Assembly (NCBI RefSeq): GCF_013388355.1
Contig: NZ_CP058246.1
Coordinates: 2,666,001-2,730,000 of the forward strand
DNA from: Flavobacterium sp. LPB0248
GTDB lineage: Bacteria; Bacteroidota; Bacteroidia; Flavobacteriales; Flavobacteriaceae
Direction of reading: 5' to 3'
DNA: 64,000 bases
Of this stretch, positions 1-8,814 are shown one piece after another (position 1 is the first letter of the stretch; each line of letters begins with the position of its first letter). Below the pieces are notes generated by a model. That model had not been told where the DNA came from. It searched no databases and was given only the letters and a program-made list of their open reading frames with translations. The position numbers and the translations under genes are program-made.

Positions 1-234
1 TTTATATAAGCGCACAAGGCCTGGAAAACCTTTATGTCTTTCTTTTTCATCAAAAGCAAAAAACTCCAAATTAGGAATTCCGTCAAAAAAAGGTTTAAAA
101 AATGGACGAGAAATAACGGTTAGTTTTACCGTTGGATATTGTTTTACAAAAGCTCGTAAAACAGGAACCGTCATGGCGACATCTCCCATTGCGGATAGTC
201 TCATGACGGCTATATGCTTAATTTTGCTAGACAA
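1..234 (-). CDS. Glycosyltransferase family 9 (heptosyltransferase-like), cut by window start
   Basis: Only the N-terminal part is present; the gene runs off the left edge. Read on the minus strand it gives KHIAVMRLSAMGDVAMTVPV, the N-terminal nucleotide-sugar fold signature of ADP-heptose:LPS heptosyltransferase-like GT9 enzymes (RLSAMGD, then a hydrophobic TVPVL helix). I place the start at TTG 234-232 (reading (M)SSKIKH); ATG 204-202 would cut into the first beta strand, and a stop lies a little upstream, so the start must be in this interval. It begins 14 bp after the DUF4254 gene on the same strand and is very probably co-transcribed with it. The substrate cannot be inferred; transfer of a sugar to a lipid-linked surface glycan is likely from the family. 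Confidence 0.8.
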   Translation of the reverse strand, partial: MSSKIKHIAVMRLSAMGDVAMTVPVLRAFVKQYPTVKLTVISRPFFKPFFDGIPNLEFFAFDEKERHKGFPGLVRLYK

Positions 235-247
235 GTCTGCCAAATTA

Positions 248-853
248 TTATTTTTTATTTTGATATAAAATTGGGTTCAATTCATCGTCGTTGTACATTT
301 TCATTTGTTTGTACACTTTCATGAATTTATCTCCATTTTCAATGTCAGTAAGTAAATCATCTATTGCAGTTGATAAATCACTTCTTTGTTCTAAAAGTAC
401 ATTTAATTTTTCTTGACATTTATCTCTGTGTTCTTGAGAAGCTTCTGCACGATTTGCTTCTTCATGCATATGATAAATTTTTAAAGCCAAAATTGACAAT
501 CTGTCAAATGCCCAAGCTGGACTTTCAGAATTAATTTTTGCTCCATCTTTTACTTTTACATCTCTGTATTTTTGTAAAAAATAACTATCTATATATTCCA
601 CCATATCAGTACGTTCCTGATTTGATGCATCAATTCTTCTTTTTAAAGTCAATGCTGCAACTGGATCAATTTGCGGATCACGAATAATATCTTCAAAATG
701 CCATTGAACGGTGTCAATCCAATTTTTTAGATATAACAAATGCTCAAACTTATCTTTTGGATAAGGATTATTGATCGGCTGATCTACATTATCAAATTGG
801 TGATAATCTTTGATGCTTTGCTCGAAAACAGAATATGCTAATTTTGAAAACAT
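248..853 (-). CDS. DUF4254 family protein
   Basis: A 201-residue soluble, highly charged, mostly helical protein without signal peptide or membrane segment. It has the family hallmarks FEQSIKDYH near residue 10, NWIDTVQWHFED near 45 and RRIDASNQERTDMVEYID near 75. I recognise it as DUF4254, a Bacteroidota family of unknown function usually encoded beside glycosyltransferase 9 genes, as here (14 bp upstream of one). A role tied to surface-glycan synthesis is therefore an inference from context only. A TAnnTTTG box (874-881, minus strand) lies about 20 bp upstream of the ATG. Confidence 0.85.
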   Translation of the reverse strand: MFSKLAYSVFEQSIKDYHQFDNVDQPINNPYPKDKFEHLLYLKNWIDTVQWHFEDIIRDPQIDPVAALTLKRRIDASNQERTDMVEYIDSYFLQKYRDVKVKDGAKINSESPAWAFDRLSILALKIYHMHEEANRAEASQEHRDKCQEKLNVLLEQRSDLSTAIDDLLTDIENGDKFMKVYKQMKMYNDDELNPILYQNKK

Positions 854-873
854 GTTTTTATTTTTTTATAAAA

Positions 874-881
874 CAAAGATA
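874..881 (-). promoter_or_regulatory. -7 promoter element of DUF4254/GT9 operon
   Basis: On the minus strand this reads TATCTTTG, a perfect match to the Bacteroidota -7 consensus TAnnTTTG, 20 bp before the ATG of the DUF4254 gene. No clear TTG -33 element is seen at 17-23 bp upstream. Confidence 0.55.
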
Positions 882-963
882 CTTTTTATACTTTTATACT
901 TTGAAAAAAAACAGCAATTTTTCAATTATTCTTAAAAAACAATTGCTCTTCTAAAAAAATAAT

Positions 964-1617
964 ATGAAAATCCATTATATCTCTGAGAACAACAGTGTCA
1001 TAAATCATTTCTTAGGCCAGATTCGAAATGTAAATGTTCAAAATGACAGTATGCGTTTTCGTAGGAATATTGAACGTATTGGAGAAATTATGGCTTATGA
1101 ACTAAGCAAAATTTTACCTTATAAAAATGTAGATATTCAAACTCCACTTGGAATCAAAAAAACAACAGAAATTGACACTGACTTAGTGTTATGTCCTATT
1201 CTACGGGCTGGACTACCATTGCATAATGGTTTTTTAAATTATTTTGATCATGCCGAAAACAGTTTTGTTTCTGCCTGCAGATTTCACCCAAACAATGATG
1301 ATGAATTTGAGATTCGAGTTGAATATCAGGCAATTTCAGACTTAAATAATAAAACTGTTTTACTTCTCGACCCAATGTTGGCTACAGGACAATCAATTGT
1401 AGCTGTTCATAAAAAACTAATCGAAAATGCTTCTCCAACAGAACTGCACATTATAGTTGTTATCGCTGCTCCAGAAGGAATAGCCTATCTTGAAGAAAAT
1501 CTTCCTGAAAACTGTCATTTATGGGTCGCTTCTCTAGACGAAAAACTAAATGAGAAAAACTACATTGTTCCTGGTCTTGGTGATGCAGGCGATCTTGCTT
1601 ACGGAAGTAAATTATAA
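964..1617 (+). CDS. upp: Uracil phosphoribosyltransferase
   Basis: A 217-residue cytoplasmic pyrimidine salvage enzyme that makes UMP from uracil and PRPP. The PRPP-binding loop is visible as VLLLDPMLATGQS near residues 131-143, and the uracil-binding C-terminal motif GDAGDLAYG closes the protein near residues 205-213. Length fits the family (about 210). It stands alone on the plus strand; its last six bases overlap the end of the convergent DUF6427 gene, so the two messages have no room for an intergenic terminator. Confidence 0.95.
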   Translation: MKIHYISENNSVINHFLGQIRNVNVQNDSMRFRRNIERIGEIMAYELSKILPYKNVDIQTPLGIKKTTEIDTDLVLCPILRAGLPLHNGFLNYFDHAENSFVSACRFHPNNDDEFEIRVEYQAISDLNNKTVLLLDPMLATGQSIVAVHKKLIENASPTELHIIVVIAAPEGIAYLEENLPENCHLWVASLDEKLNEKNYIVPGLGDAGDLAYGSKL

Positions 1618-2541
1618 TTGAGAGAAAAACGTAAATAAACTACACACAATTAGCGTGTAATAAACAATTTCGTTATTCAGCTTCTGCTGCATATATTCTA
1701 TATGGCTTGTTGCCATAACCGTTAATGGAGCAATACTAAACAATAATAAATCGTTACTTTTATTTGGTGAAACGATGTAAACAAAAGCGGCTATAAAAAA
1801 GCAAGCTACAATTTTCTTATACGAAGAATGTACAATTTGTGGTCTGTTTGACAATGTCATTAACATCGAAGTAACAAAAAACAAAGCGACAGCAGTATAT
1901 ATTGAAAGTGCTGCATTTTCGTAATTATTCTTAAAATAATCAATTCTAAAATCGATAACAGCTCTTTCCTGAATGAAGGCTACAGCATCAAAATTGAAAA
2001 TTAATGATGTCATGTAAAATAAAATCGTAACGGCCAAAAATGCTATAAAAGGAAGAACCCAGTTTCTATAATCTCTTGAAACGTGAAAAATAATGGAAAC
2101 ATAAACCAATATTAAGAAGAGAATGCTCCAAAATTGAAATAAAGAAGCTACAAAAATCCAAAATGAAGCATCAAATATTTTTTCTTTTGATGCTTTTAGA
2201 GATTGTAGCGAAATCAATCTTCGAAGTGCCAATAAAATAAAAAAATTGGCATAGATAACATTTGAATCATTAAATATTGTTGGAAAAAACAAAATAAACA
2301 ATAAGTAAAAAAGTATCGCGTAACCATTGTCTTTACTGAGTCCGTTCTTTTTTACAATGAAATTAATCATAAAAAAAGAAGCCAAAATAAAGCATAACAA
2401 ACTCACTTTTTGAAAAGCCAAAAAATAAGAAGTAACCCAAGAAGGGTCTTTAATTTGGAACATAAAAAAGAAAACCAGTATTAAAATTACAACCAATGAA
2501 TAATTTAATGGCGTAGATTTTTTAAAAACACTTGTTATCAT
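1612..2541 (-). CDS. DUF6427 family integral membrane protein
   Basis: A 309-residue protein made almost entirely of hydrophobic segments (roughly nine to ten membrane helices, starting at residues 15-32), with short basic loops. I recognise it as the flavobacterial family annotated DUF6427. The conserved order upp - DUF6427 - DUF6341 - purD supports this. No catalytic motif is visible and the function is unknown. It is divergent from the DUF6341 gene, with 141 bp between their starts, and converges on upp with a 6-bp overlap. Confidence 0.75.
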   Translation of the reverse strand: MITSVFKKSTPLNYSLVVILILVFFFMFQIKDPSWVTSYFLAFQKVSLLCFILASFFMINFIVKKNGLSKDNGYAILFYLLFILFFPTIFNDSNVIYANFFILLALRRLISLQSLKASKEKIFDASFWIFVASLFQFWSILFLILVYVSIIFHVSRDYRNWVLPFIAFLAVTILFYMTSLIFNFDAVAFIQERAVIDFRIDYFKNNYENAALSIYTAVALFFVTSMLMTLSNRPQIVHSSYKKIVACFFIAAFVYIVSPNKSNDLLLFSIAPLTVMATSHIEYMQQKLNNEIVYYTLIVCSLFTFFSQL

Positions 2542-2682
2542 AAGGATATTTTATACTTTTGTGATTGTAAAGATAATACTTGTTTGAAAGGAAAACAGAA
2601 CAAGTTGAAAAAAGATTCGTTTAAAAGAATTTTATCTTCAAAGCATTACACAACAATAAATAACATATAATTTTAAAGAATT

Positions 2683-2913
2683 ATGACAGCTTTTTTTGAA
2701 GGAATACAATACTTATTCGTTAACATTTTGTTTGCTCCTCTTGACTTTTTACGTCGTTTGGAATTAATTACATGGTTTGGTGCAAACACTATTAACTGGA
2801 TTTTCATGACCATCTGTGCATGCGCAATCGTTTATTGGATTAAACAATTACGTATTTTTGATGATGCTGGAACAGAAAACCAAGATACGACTGCTCATTC
2901 ATTTTTAAAATAA
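2683..2913 (+). CDS. DUF6341 family small membrane protein
   Basis: A 76-residue protein with a hydrophobic stretch at residues 8-24 and a clear membrane helix at about 36-54 (NWIFMTICACAIVYWI), ending in a short hydrophilic tail. It matches the flavobacterial family I know as DUF6341, of unknown function. It is divergent from the DUF6427 gene and followed by a hairpin that separates it from convergent purD. Confidence 0.75.
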   Translation: MTAFFEGIQYLFVNILFAPLDFLRRLELITWFGANTINWIFMTICACAIVYWIKQLRIFDDAGTENQDTTAHSFLK

Positions 2914-2915
2914 AA

Positions 2916-2945
2916 ACCAAACCCTTAAATTAATTAAGGGCTGGT
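2916..2945. terminator. Hairpin between DUF6341 gene and purD
   Basis: CCCTTAA (2922-2928) pairs with TTAAGGG (2934-2940), extended by CCA/TGG after a bulge. It sits between two convergent genes; a T-rich run follows only after a gap, so termination strength is uncertain. Confidence 0.5.
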
Positions 2946-2955
2946 CAATTATTTT

Positions 2956-4230
2956 TTAAATTAGATCGAAACCGATATCTTTTCTAAAATACATCTTATC
3001 AAAGCTTAGTTTATCTATGTTTTGATAAGATTTTTTTATGGCCTCCTGGAAATTATCTCCATAAGAAGTTACAGCAATTACACGTCCTCCATTAGTAACG
3101 ACATTTCCGTTATCTAATTTTGTTCCTGCGTGAAAAACAATTGAATCTGTTATATTTTCTAAACCAGAAATAACTTTTCCTTTTTCGAAATCTTCAGGAT
3201 ATCCGCCAGAAACTACCATTACAGTTGTTGCGCTTCTTGGATCTACTTCTAAATTAAAGTCTCCTAACTTTTGATCGGCAACAGACAAGAACAATTCTAC
3301 TAAATCTGATTTCAGTCTCGGAACCACAACTTCAGTTTCAGGATCACCCATTCTCACATTGTATTCAATAACAATTGGTTCTCCTTTTACATTAATTAGC
3401 CCAATAAATACAAAACCTTTATATTCGATTCCGTCTTTCTGGAAACCTTCGATTGTTGGTTTTACGATGCGAGTTTCGATTTTTTCCATCAAAATAGCAT
3501 CTACATAAGGAACTGGAGAAACTGCTCCCATTCCACCTGTGTTTAAGCCTGTATCGCCTTCACCAATTCGTTTGTAATCTTTTGCCGTTGGAAGAATTTT
3601 ATAGCTTTTTCCATCCGTTAAAACGAAACAGCTTAATTCGATTCCGTCCAAAAATTCTTCGATAACTACTTTTGCACTTGCTGTTCCAAATTTAGCGTGA
3701 ACCAGCATATTGCGTAATTCTGTTTTTGCTTCTTCAAGATCTTGAATAATCAAAACACCTTTTCCAGCCGCTAATCCGTCCGCTTTTAAAACGAAAGGAG
3801 GCTGTAAAGTTTCAAGGAATTTACATCCTTCTTCGACCGTTTCAGCTGTAAAACTGTCATAAGCTGCAGTTGGAATATTATGTTTCATCAAGAATTCTTT
3901 TGCAAATTCTTTACTTCCCTCTAATTGTGCACCTAATTTTGATGGTCCAATAACTGGGATATTTCTTAAACTTTCGTCGTTTTTAAAATAATCATAAATA
4001 CCTTTTACTAACGGATCTTCTGGCCCTACGACTACTAAACTTATATTTTCTTTAAGTACTAATGCTTTTACAGCTTCAAAGTCAGTTGCAGATATTGCAA
4101 CATTTTCAGCGATTGCAGCAGTTCCTGCATTTCCAGGCACTACAAAAAGTTTTTCGCAAAGCGGACTTTGAGTCATTTTCCATGCAAATGCATGCTCTCT
4201 TCCGCCTGATCCCAATAGTAAAATTGTCAT
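2956..4230 (-). CDS. purD: Phosphoribosylamine--glycine ligase (GAR synthetase)
   Basis: A 424-residue ATP-grasp enzyme of purine synthesis (phosphoribosylamine + glycine + ATP to GAR). The N-terminal domain begins TILLLGSGGREHAFAWK. The ATP-binding segment ADGLAAGKGV lies near residue 150, the glycine-rich GEGDTGLNTGGMGA near 230, and the metal/nucleotide-binding EYNVRMGDPETE near 290. Length is normal for the family. It is transcribed alone from the minus strand; a TAnnTTTG box is found 26 bp upstream. Confidence 0.96.
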   Translation of the reverse strand: MTILLLGSGGREHAFAWKMTQSPLCEKLFVVPGNAGTAAIAENVAISATDFEAVKALVLKENISLVVVGPEDPLVKGIYDYFKNDESLRNIPVIGPSKLGAQLEGSKEFAKEFLMKHNIPTAAYDSFTAETVEEGCKFLETLQPPFVLKADGLAAGKGVLIIQDLEEAKTELRNMLVHAKFGTASAKVVIEEFLDGIELSCFVLTDGKSYKILPTAKDYKRIGEGDTGLNTGGMGAVSPVPYVDAILMEKIETRIVKPTIEGFQKDGIEYKGFVFIGLINVKGEPIVIEYNVRMGDPETEVVVPRLKSDLVELFLSVADQKLGDFNLEVDPRSATTVMVVSGGYPEDFEKGKVISGLENITDSIVFHAGTKLDNGNVVTNGGRVIAVTSYGDNFQEAIKKSYQNIDKLSFDKMYFRKDIGFDLI

Positions 4231-4255
4231 GGTGTTGTTATATTTAGTTGTGGTG

Positions 4256-4263
4256 CAAAAATA
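4256..4263 (-). promoter_or_regulatory. -7 promoter element of purD
   Basis: Minus strand TATTTTTG matches TAnnTTTG and lies about 26 bp upstream of the purD ATG. No TTG -33 box is seen at standard spacing. Confidence 0.5.
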
Positions 4264-4338
4264 ATTGCTTTTGAACGTAAAAAATAATTAAATCTCTAAA
4301 AAGTTGTTGGTTCTATACTGTTAGTAATTCCTAAACAT

Positions 4339-4346
4339 TATTTTTG
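4339..4346 (+). promoter_or_regulatory. -7 promoter element of CapK-like gene
   Basis: TATTTTTG matches TAnnTTTG. It covers the TTG at 4344, which could otherwise be read as a start codon, and so supports ATG 4365 as the true start. Confidence 0.5.
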
Positions 4347-4364
4347 ACAAAAATTATTCTGAAA

Positions 4365-5675
4365 ATGATTCGTCTTTTTGATCTTTCGCTCAAATTAAAT
4401 AGTTTTCCTATAAAGAAAGCTAAAGCTGAATTGGACAAAATTGTTTCTTTTACTGAAGAAGAATACAATTTGTTTCTTGAAAGCAAAAAGAAAGAAATCG
4501 TTGATTTTCATTTAGAAAATAACTCCTTTTACAAAGAATTAACTGGAAATACCAATGTCAATAATTGGGAAGATTTACCAATCCTCAATAAACAGAATCT
4601 TCAAAAACCACTCGAAGAAAGACTTTCTAAAGGTTATTCAAAAAAAAACATTTACCTCAACAAAACATCAGGATCAAGCGGAACTCCTTTTGTTTTTGCT
4701 AAAGATAAATATTGCCATGCTTTGACTTGGGCATCAAATATTATGCGCTTTGGTTGGTTCGGAATCGATTTTAATCATTCCTATCAAGCACGTTTTTACG
4801 GAATTCCAATGGACTTTATTGGTTATCAAAAAGAACGTTTCAAAGATTTCCTGACGCACCGTTTTCGTTTTCCTGTTTTTGATTTATCTGATGAAGTTCT
4901 TGAAAAATTTCTAAAGAAATTTAGAATCAAAAAATTCGATTACATCAACGGATATACAAGTTCTATTGTTTTATTTGCTAAATATTTAGAACAGAAAAAC
5001 ATCATTTTAAAAGAAGTCTGTCCAACTTTAAAAGCTTGTTTTGTTACGTCAGAAATGCTTTTTGAATCGGATAAAAAATTATTGGAAAAACAATTCGGAA
5101 TTCCAATTATTAGTGAATACGGTGCATCTGAATTAGATTTAATTGCATTTGAAAATCCTCAAGGAGAATGGCAAGTAAATGCAGAAACTCTTTTTGTCGA
5201 AATTCTAGATGAAAATAATAATCCTGTTCCACATGGAACAGAAGGCAAAATTGTAATTACTTCGCTCTTCAATAAAGCAACTCCTTTTATCAGATATGAA
5301 ATTGGCGACATTGGAATTCTCGATGAAAAAAGTACGCCACAAAAACCTATTCTGAAAAAACTCGTTGGACGAACTAATGATGTCGCTATTTTACCAAGCG
5401 GAAAAAAATCGCCAGGATTGACATTTTATTATGTAACCAAAAGCATAATTGAAGACGATGGAAATGTAAAAGAATTCATTATCAAACAAACAAAATTAAA
5501 TACTTTCGAAATTGAGTATGTTTCTGAAAAAGAATTAATTTCAGAACAAATTGAGAAAATAAAACAAGCAATTGATTTATATCTCGAGCCAAATTTAATC
5601 TTCAATTTCACCAGAAAAACGGTTTTAGAAAGAACCAATCGCGGAAAACTAAAACAGTTTAAATCTTATTTATAA
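4365..5675 (+). CDS. CapK/PaaK-like adenylate-forming enzyme (phenylacetate-CoA ligase family)
   Basis: A 436-residue soluble protein of the ANL superfamily. The ATP/AMP-binding loop reads NKTSGSSGTPFVFAKD near residue 108, followed by a second motif around SEYGASELD near 250 and the hinge region LVGRTNDVAILPSG near 335. Members in polysaccharide loci are called CapK. They are thought to activate an acyl or amino-acid group for decoration of surface glycans; the exact substrate is unknown. I start at ATG 4365 (MIRLFDLSLKLN) rather than TTG 4344, which lies inside a -7 promoter box. It opens the plus-strand part of the polysaccharide locus but is separated from wecB by a broken ORF6N gene. Confidence 0.82.
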   Translation: MIRLFDLSLKLNSFPIKKAKAELDKIVSFTEEEYNLFLESKKKEIVDFHLENNSFYKELTGNTNVNNWEDLPILNKQNLQKPLEERLSKGYSKKNIYLNKTSGSSGTPFVFAKDKYCHALTWASNIMRFGWFGIDFNHSYQARFYGIPMDFIGYQKERFKDFLTHRFRFPVFDLSDEVLEKFLKKFRIKKFDYINGYTSSIVLFAKYLEQKNIILKEVCPTLKACFVTSEMLFESDKKLLEKQFGIPIISEYGASELDLIAFENPQGEWQVNAETLFVEILDENNNPVPHGTEGKIVITSLFNKATPFIRYEIGDIGILDEKSTPQKPILKKLVGRTNDVAILPSGKKSPGLTFYYVTKSIIEDDGNVKEFIIKQTKLNTFEIEYVSEKELISEQIEKIKQAIDLYLEPNLIFNFTRKTVLERTNRGKLKQFKSYL

Positions 5676-5716
5676 TATAAATAAAATCTTACATTTGTTT
5701 TTTTAACTAAAAACTT

Positions 5717-6247
5717 ATGGGCAATAACTCTTTACTTTCTTAAGAAACAATTTCTAATAAAATATATTTTATCCGTGGTCAAAAAGTGATGCTTGATTTT
5801 GACTTAGCTTCGCTATATGACGTTGAAACTAAAAGATTAAACGAACAGGTAAAAAGAAATTCATCACGCTTTCCTGTGGATTTCATGTTTCAACTAACTG
5901 AAAATGAATTTAATTCTTTAAGGTCGCAAATTGCGACCTTAAAGAAAGGACGAGGAGAACATCAAAAATATTTACCTTTTGCATTTAGTGAGCACGGCGT
6001 TTTAATGTTATCAAGCATCCTAAAAAGCGACAAAGCAATCCAAACCAATATTCAAATTATGAGGATTTTCACGAAAGTGAGACAAATGCTTTTAGATACA
6101 ACCGAAATTAAAGTTGATATTCTTCAGATTCAAAAGAAGTTAGAGAATCATGATAAAAATATTGAATTGGTTTTTTCTTATTTAGATGAATTGACTGAGA
6201 AAAAAGAAAATGAATCTGAAAGAGTAAAGATTGGCTATAAAAAATAG
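5717..6247 (+). pseudogene. ORF6N-domain protein gene interrupted by an early in-frame stop
   Basis: The readable part is 153 residues from GTG 5786: MMLDFDLASLYDVETKRLNEQ, FPVDFMFQLTENEF, LRSQIATLKKGRG and the YLPFAFSEHGVLMLSSIL stretch are the ORF6N (KilA-N-like DNA-binding) domain, with a coiled tail. In-frame sequence upstream still encodes the expected family N-terminus (ETISNKIYFIRGQK), and an ATG at 5717 begins this same frame. But codon 9 is TAA (5741-5743), so full-length protein requires reversion, readthrough or restart at GTG 5786. Normal family members need the IYFIRGQKVMLD segment. I therefore call it a recent pseudogene; a functional N-truncated product cannot be excluded. It is a likely insertion in the glycan locus. 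Confidence 0.7.
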
Positions 6248-6439
6248 TTCTTTAAAGTGACAAACAGAACATTAAACATCTGAAGTATATATATTTAGCT
6301 TCAAGTTTTAAATTACTTTCTATTCAAATCTTATAGAATTGGAGAGTCACGAATTGTATCTTCCAAATTTGACAAGATTCAAAAATCATCAAGAATTTGA
6401 AGAAATTATCTTGACCTGCTGAGATTCCAATTTAAACTT

Positions 6440-6447
6440 TACTTTTG
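6440..6447 (+). promoter_or_regulatory. -7 promoter element of wecB operon
   Basis: TACTTTTG matches TAnnTTTG, 36 bp upstream of the wecB ATG. The nearest TTG (6411) is 26 bp away, more than the usual 17-23 bp. Confidence 0.5.
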
Positions 6448-6483
6448 CGGAAAGAAAGTTTTTAGAAAGAATCTGATCCAACT

Positions 6484-7572
6484 ATGAAAATAACCATCAT
6501 TGCAGGCGCAAGGCCCAATTTCATAAAAATAGCACCTATTATCAATGCTATAAAAAATAAACAAAATAAAGGATTTAATATTTCATTTCGTTTAATACAT
6601 ACGGGTCAGCATTATGACAAAAATCTAAGCGATACTTTCTTTGAAGAATTAAATATTCCTCATCCAGATATTAATTTAGAAGTAAAAAGTGGTTCTCAAG
6701 CAGAACAAACAGCTGCCATAATGATTGCTTTTGAAAAAGAATTAATTCAAAATCCCTGTGATTTGGTTTTGGTAGTTGGAGATGTAAACTCGACAATGGC
6801 ATGCTCAATTGTGGCAAAAAAATGTTACACTAAAGTGGCGCATGTAGAAGCTGGAATTCGTTCTGGAGATTTAACAATGCCAGAGGAAATTAATCGCATG
6901 CTAACTGATAGCATTACAGATTATTTTTTTACAACCTCAACCTCAGCTTCAGAAAATCTAATAAAACTGGGGTCTAATCCTGAAAATATACATTTTGTTG
7001 GGAACGTAATGATTGACACTTTGTATCAAAACATAAATAGAATTTCGGCTCCTGATTTTTGGAATGAACATCAATTAAGTGAGAAAAATTATGTCGTTTT
7101 AACATTGCATCGTCCTGCAAATGTTGATGAAGTATCTTCCCTTATCGAACTTCTTCTTGGAATTGATTTATTAGTAAAGGGTAAAAAAATAATTTTTCCA
7201 ATTCATCCAAGAACTCAGGCAATTTTAAGCGAAAACAAACGCAATTTTAAAAACATCATCTTCGTCTCTCCTCAAGGTTATCTAAACTTCATGTACTTAA
7301 TCAAAAACAGTTTTGCAGTTATTACAGATAGTGGCGGAATTTCTGAAGAAACAACTGTTTTAGGAATTCCTTGTTTTACAATGCGTGACAATACGGAACG
7401 TCCCGAAACAGAAACTATTGGTTCCAATAAAATTGTGGGGACATCATTAGAAAATTTGAAGAAGTATTTTGAAACCTTTTTAGAAAATGGACCAAAAAAA
7501 AGCGGAATTCCGGAATTATGGGATGGAAAAGCATCAGAAAGAATTATTTCAATTTTACTGAATAAGAAATAA
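6484..7572 (+). CDS. wecB: UDP-N-acetylglucosamine 2-epimerase, non-hydrolysing
   Basis: A 362-residue cytoplasmic enzyme interconverting UDP-GlcNAc and UDP-ManNAc, feeding surface-polysaccharide synthesis. Family landmarks in order: GARPNFIKIAPI at residue 6, HTGQHYDKNLSD near 40, VVGDVNSTMA near 97, HVEAGIRSGD near 121 followed by MPEEINR, LTLHRPANVD near 205 and ITDSGGISEE near 280. Length is typical. The TAA overlaps the ATG of the following glycosyltransferase by one base, so the two genes are translationally coupled. The 236 bp upstream hold no other gene that I can see. Confidence 0.93.
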   Translation: MKITIIAGARPNFIKIAPIINAIKNKQNKGFNISFRLIHTGQHYDKNLSDTFFEELNIPHPDINLEVKSGSQAEQTAAIMIAFEKELIQNPCDLVLVVGDVNSTMACSIVAKKCYTKVAHVEAGIRSGDLTMPEEINRMLTDSITDYFFTTSTSASENLIKLGSNPENIHFVGNVMIDTLYQNINRISAPDFWNEHQLSEKNYVVLTLHRPANVDEVSSLIELLLGIDLLVKGKKIIFPIHPRTQAILSENKRNFKNIIFVSPQGYLNFMYLIKNSFAVITDSGGISEETTVLGIPCFTMRDNTERPETETIGSNKIVGTSLENLKKYFETFLENGPKKSGIPELWDGKASERIISILLNKK

Positions 7573-8759
7573 TGAATGACATTTTAATTATATCAAATTA
7601 TTATCCTCCTGAAAAAGGTGCTGCAGCTAATAGAATTGAGCAATTAGCTTTAAAACTAAACCAAAACGGATACGTCGTTTCGGTAATTTCTCCTCTTCCA
7701 AATTATCCAAAAGGTGAACTTTTTCCAGAATACAAGGGACGATTTTCTGTTACAGAAAAAATCCAAAACATAACTTTAAAACGTCTTTGGATTTATCCGA
7801 GCAATAGCTCTAATATTTTTAAAAGAATTATTTCAACATTTTCATTTTCAAGTGTTTTGTTTTTTTATTTACTATTTGCTAAAACACCAAAAAAGGTAAT
7901 TGTACAATCTCCACCATTATTACTGTCTTTTGTCTCTGTTTTAGCTCTTTGGATAAAAAGAAAAAAAATAATCTTGAATGTTTCAGATCTTTGGCCAACT
8001 GCTGCTATTGAGCTTGGTGTATTAACGAAAAACAGTATTTCGCATAAAATTCTGCTTTTTATCGAACGTTTTATTTATAATAAAGCAACGCACATTTTTG
8101 CGCAATCCGATGAAATTATCGACCATATTCATTCCATTTTTCCTAAAAAAAAATGCTTTTTATATCGCAATTATCCAGATCATTTTATTGAAAATATTAC
8201 TGCTAAAAATTATAATTTAGCAGAGCCTATAAAATTATTTTATGCTGGTTTATTAGGAGTAGCGCAAGGAGTTTTTGAGCTTATTCAGCAATTGGACTTA
8301 GAAAATCTAAACATTGAACTACATATTTTTGGCGATGGTGCAGAAAAAGATCAAATTTTAAATTATTTAAATGAACATTCAAAACAGAAAATTATATTTT
8401 ATGGAATGTTGGAGAGAGATGTTCTACATGAAAAACTACGAGATTTAGACATTGCTTTAGTTCCTTTAAAAACAAGAATTTATGGTTCTGTTCCTTCTAA
8501 AATATTCGAATATAGCGCTTTAGGGTTTCCTGTTCTTTATTTTGGAGGCGGTGAAGGAGAAATTATAGTAGAAGAAAACAATTTAGGGTGGGTTGTTCCT
8601 GTCGAAGATTTTAAAGGTTTAAATATTGCTTTAAAACAAATTTCAAAAATAGGAAAACTTGAAATTCAAAATATGAAGAAAACAATTTTTGAGCATGCTA
8701 AAACAAATTTTAATCTTAATCAGCAAATGAAAAATTTAATTGAAAACAATGCTTTTTAA
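7572..8759 (+). CDS. Glycosyltransferase family 4 (WbuB/WcaI-like)
   Basis: A 395-residue GT-B enzyme. The N-terminus (ILIISNYYPPEKGAAANRIEQ) is the donor-side Rossmann start typical of the WbuB/WcaI branch, which often transfers N-acetylated amino sugars. The C-terminal half carries the nucleotide-sugar region with IFGDGAEKDQI near 254 and SKIFEYSALGFPVL near 308, where the second Glu of the EX7E-type motif is expected. Start overlaps the wecB stop by one base, consistent with a shared operon and a ManNAc/FucNAc-type donor (inference). A bidirectional hairpin follows 17 bp after the stop. Confidence 0.88.
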   Translation: MNDILIISNYYPPEKGAAANRIEQLALKLNQNGYVVSVISPLPNYPKGELFPEYKGRFSVTEKIQNITLKRLWIYPSNSSNIFKRIISTFSFSSVLFFYLLFAKTPKKVIVQSPPLLLSFVSVLALWIKRKKIILNVSDLWPTAAIELGVLTKNSISHKILLFIERFIYNKATHIFAQSDEIIDHIHSIFPKKKCFLYRNYPDHFIENITAKNYNLAEPIKLFYAGLLGVAQGVFELIQQLDLENLNIELHIFGDGAEKDQILNYLNEHSKQKIIFYGMLERDVLHEKLRDLDIALVPLKTRIYGSVPSKIFEYSALGFPVLYFGGGEGEIIVEENNLGWVVPVEDFKGLNIALKQISKIGKLEIQNMKKTIFEHAKTNFNLNQQMKNLIENNAF

Positions 8760-8776
8760 GTAAAATAACTATTGAT

Positions 8777-8813
8777 AAAAGGGACAATTATTTTTGAAAT
8801 AACAGTCCCTTTT
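8777..8813. terminator. Bidirectional terminator between GT4 gene and UDP-sugar decarboxylase gene
   Basis: AAAAGGGAC (8777-8785) pairs with GTCCCTTTT (8805-8813), and an inner TTATTT/AAATAA extends the stem around a TTG loop. Both arms end in A/T runs, so it can serve both convergent genes. Confidence 0.8.
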
Positions 8814-8814
8814 A

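Noticed and set aside
4062..4247. 61-residue plus-strand frame
   Set aside because: Antisense to the purD start, Leu/Gln/His-rich, typical shadow of a real gene.
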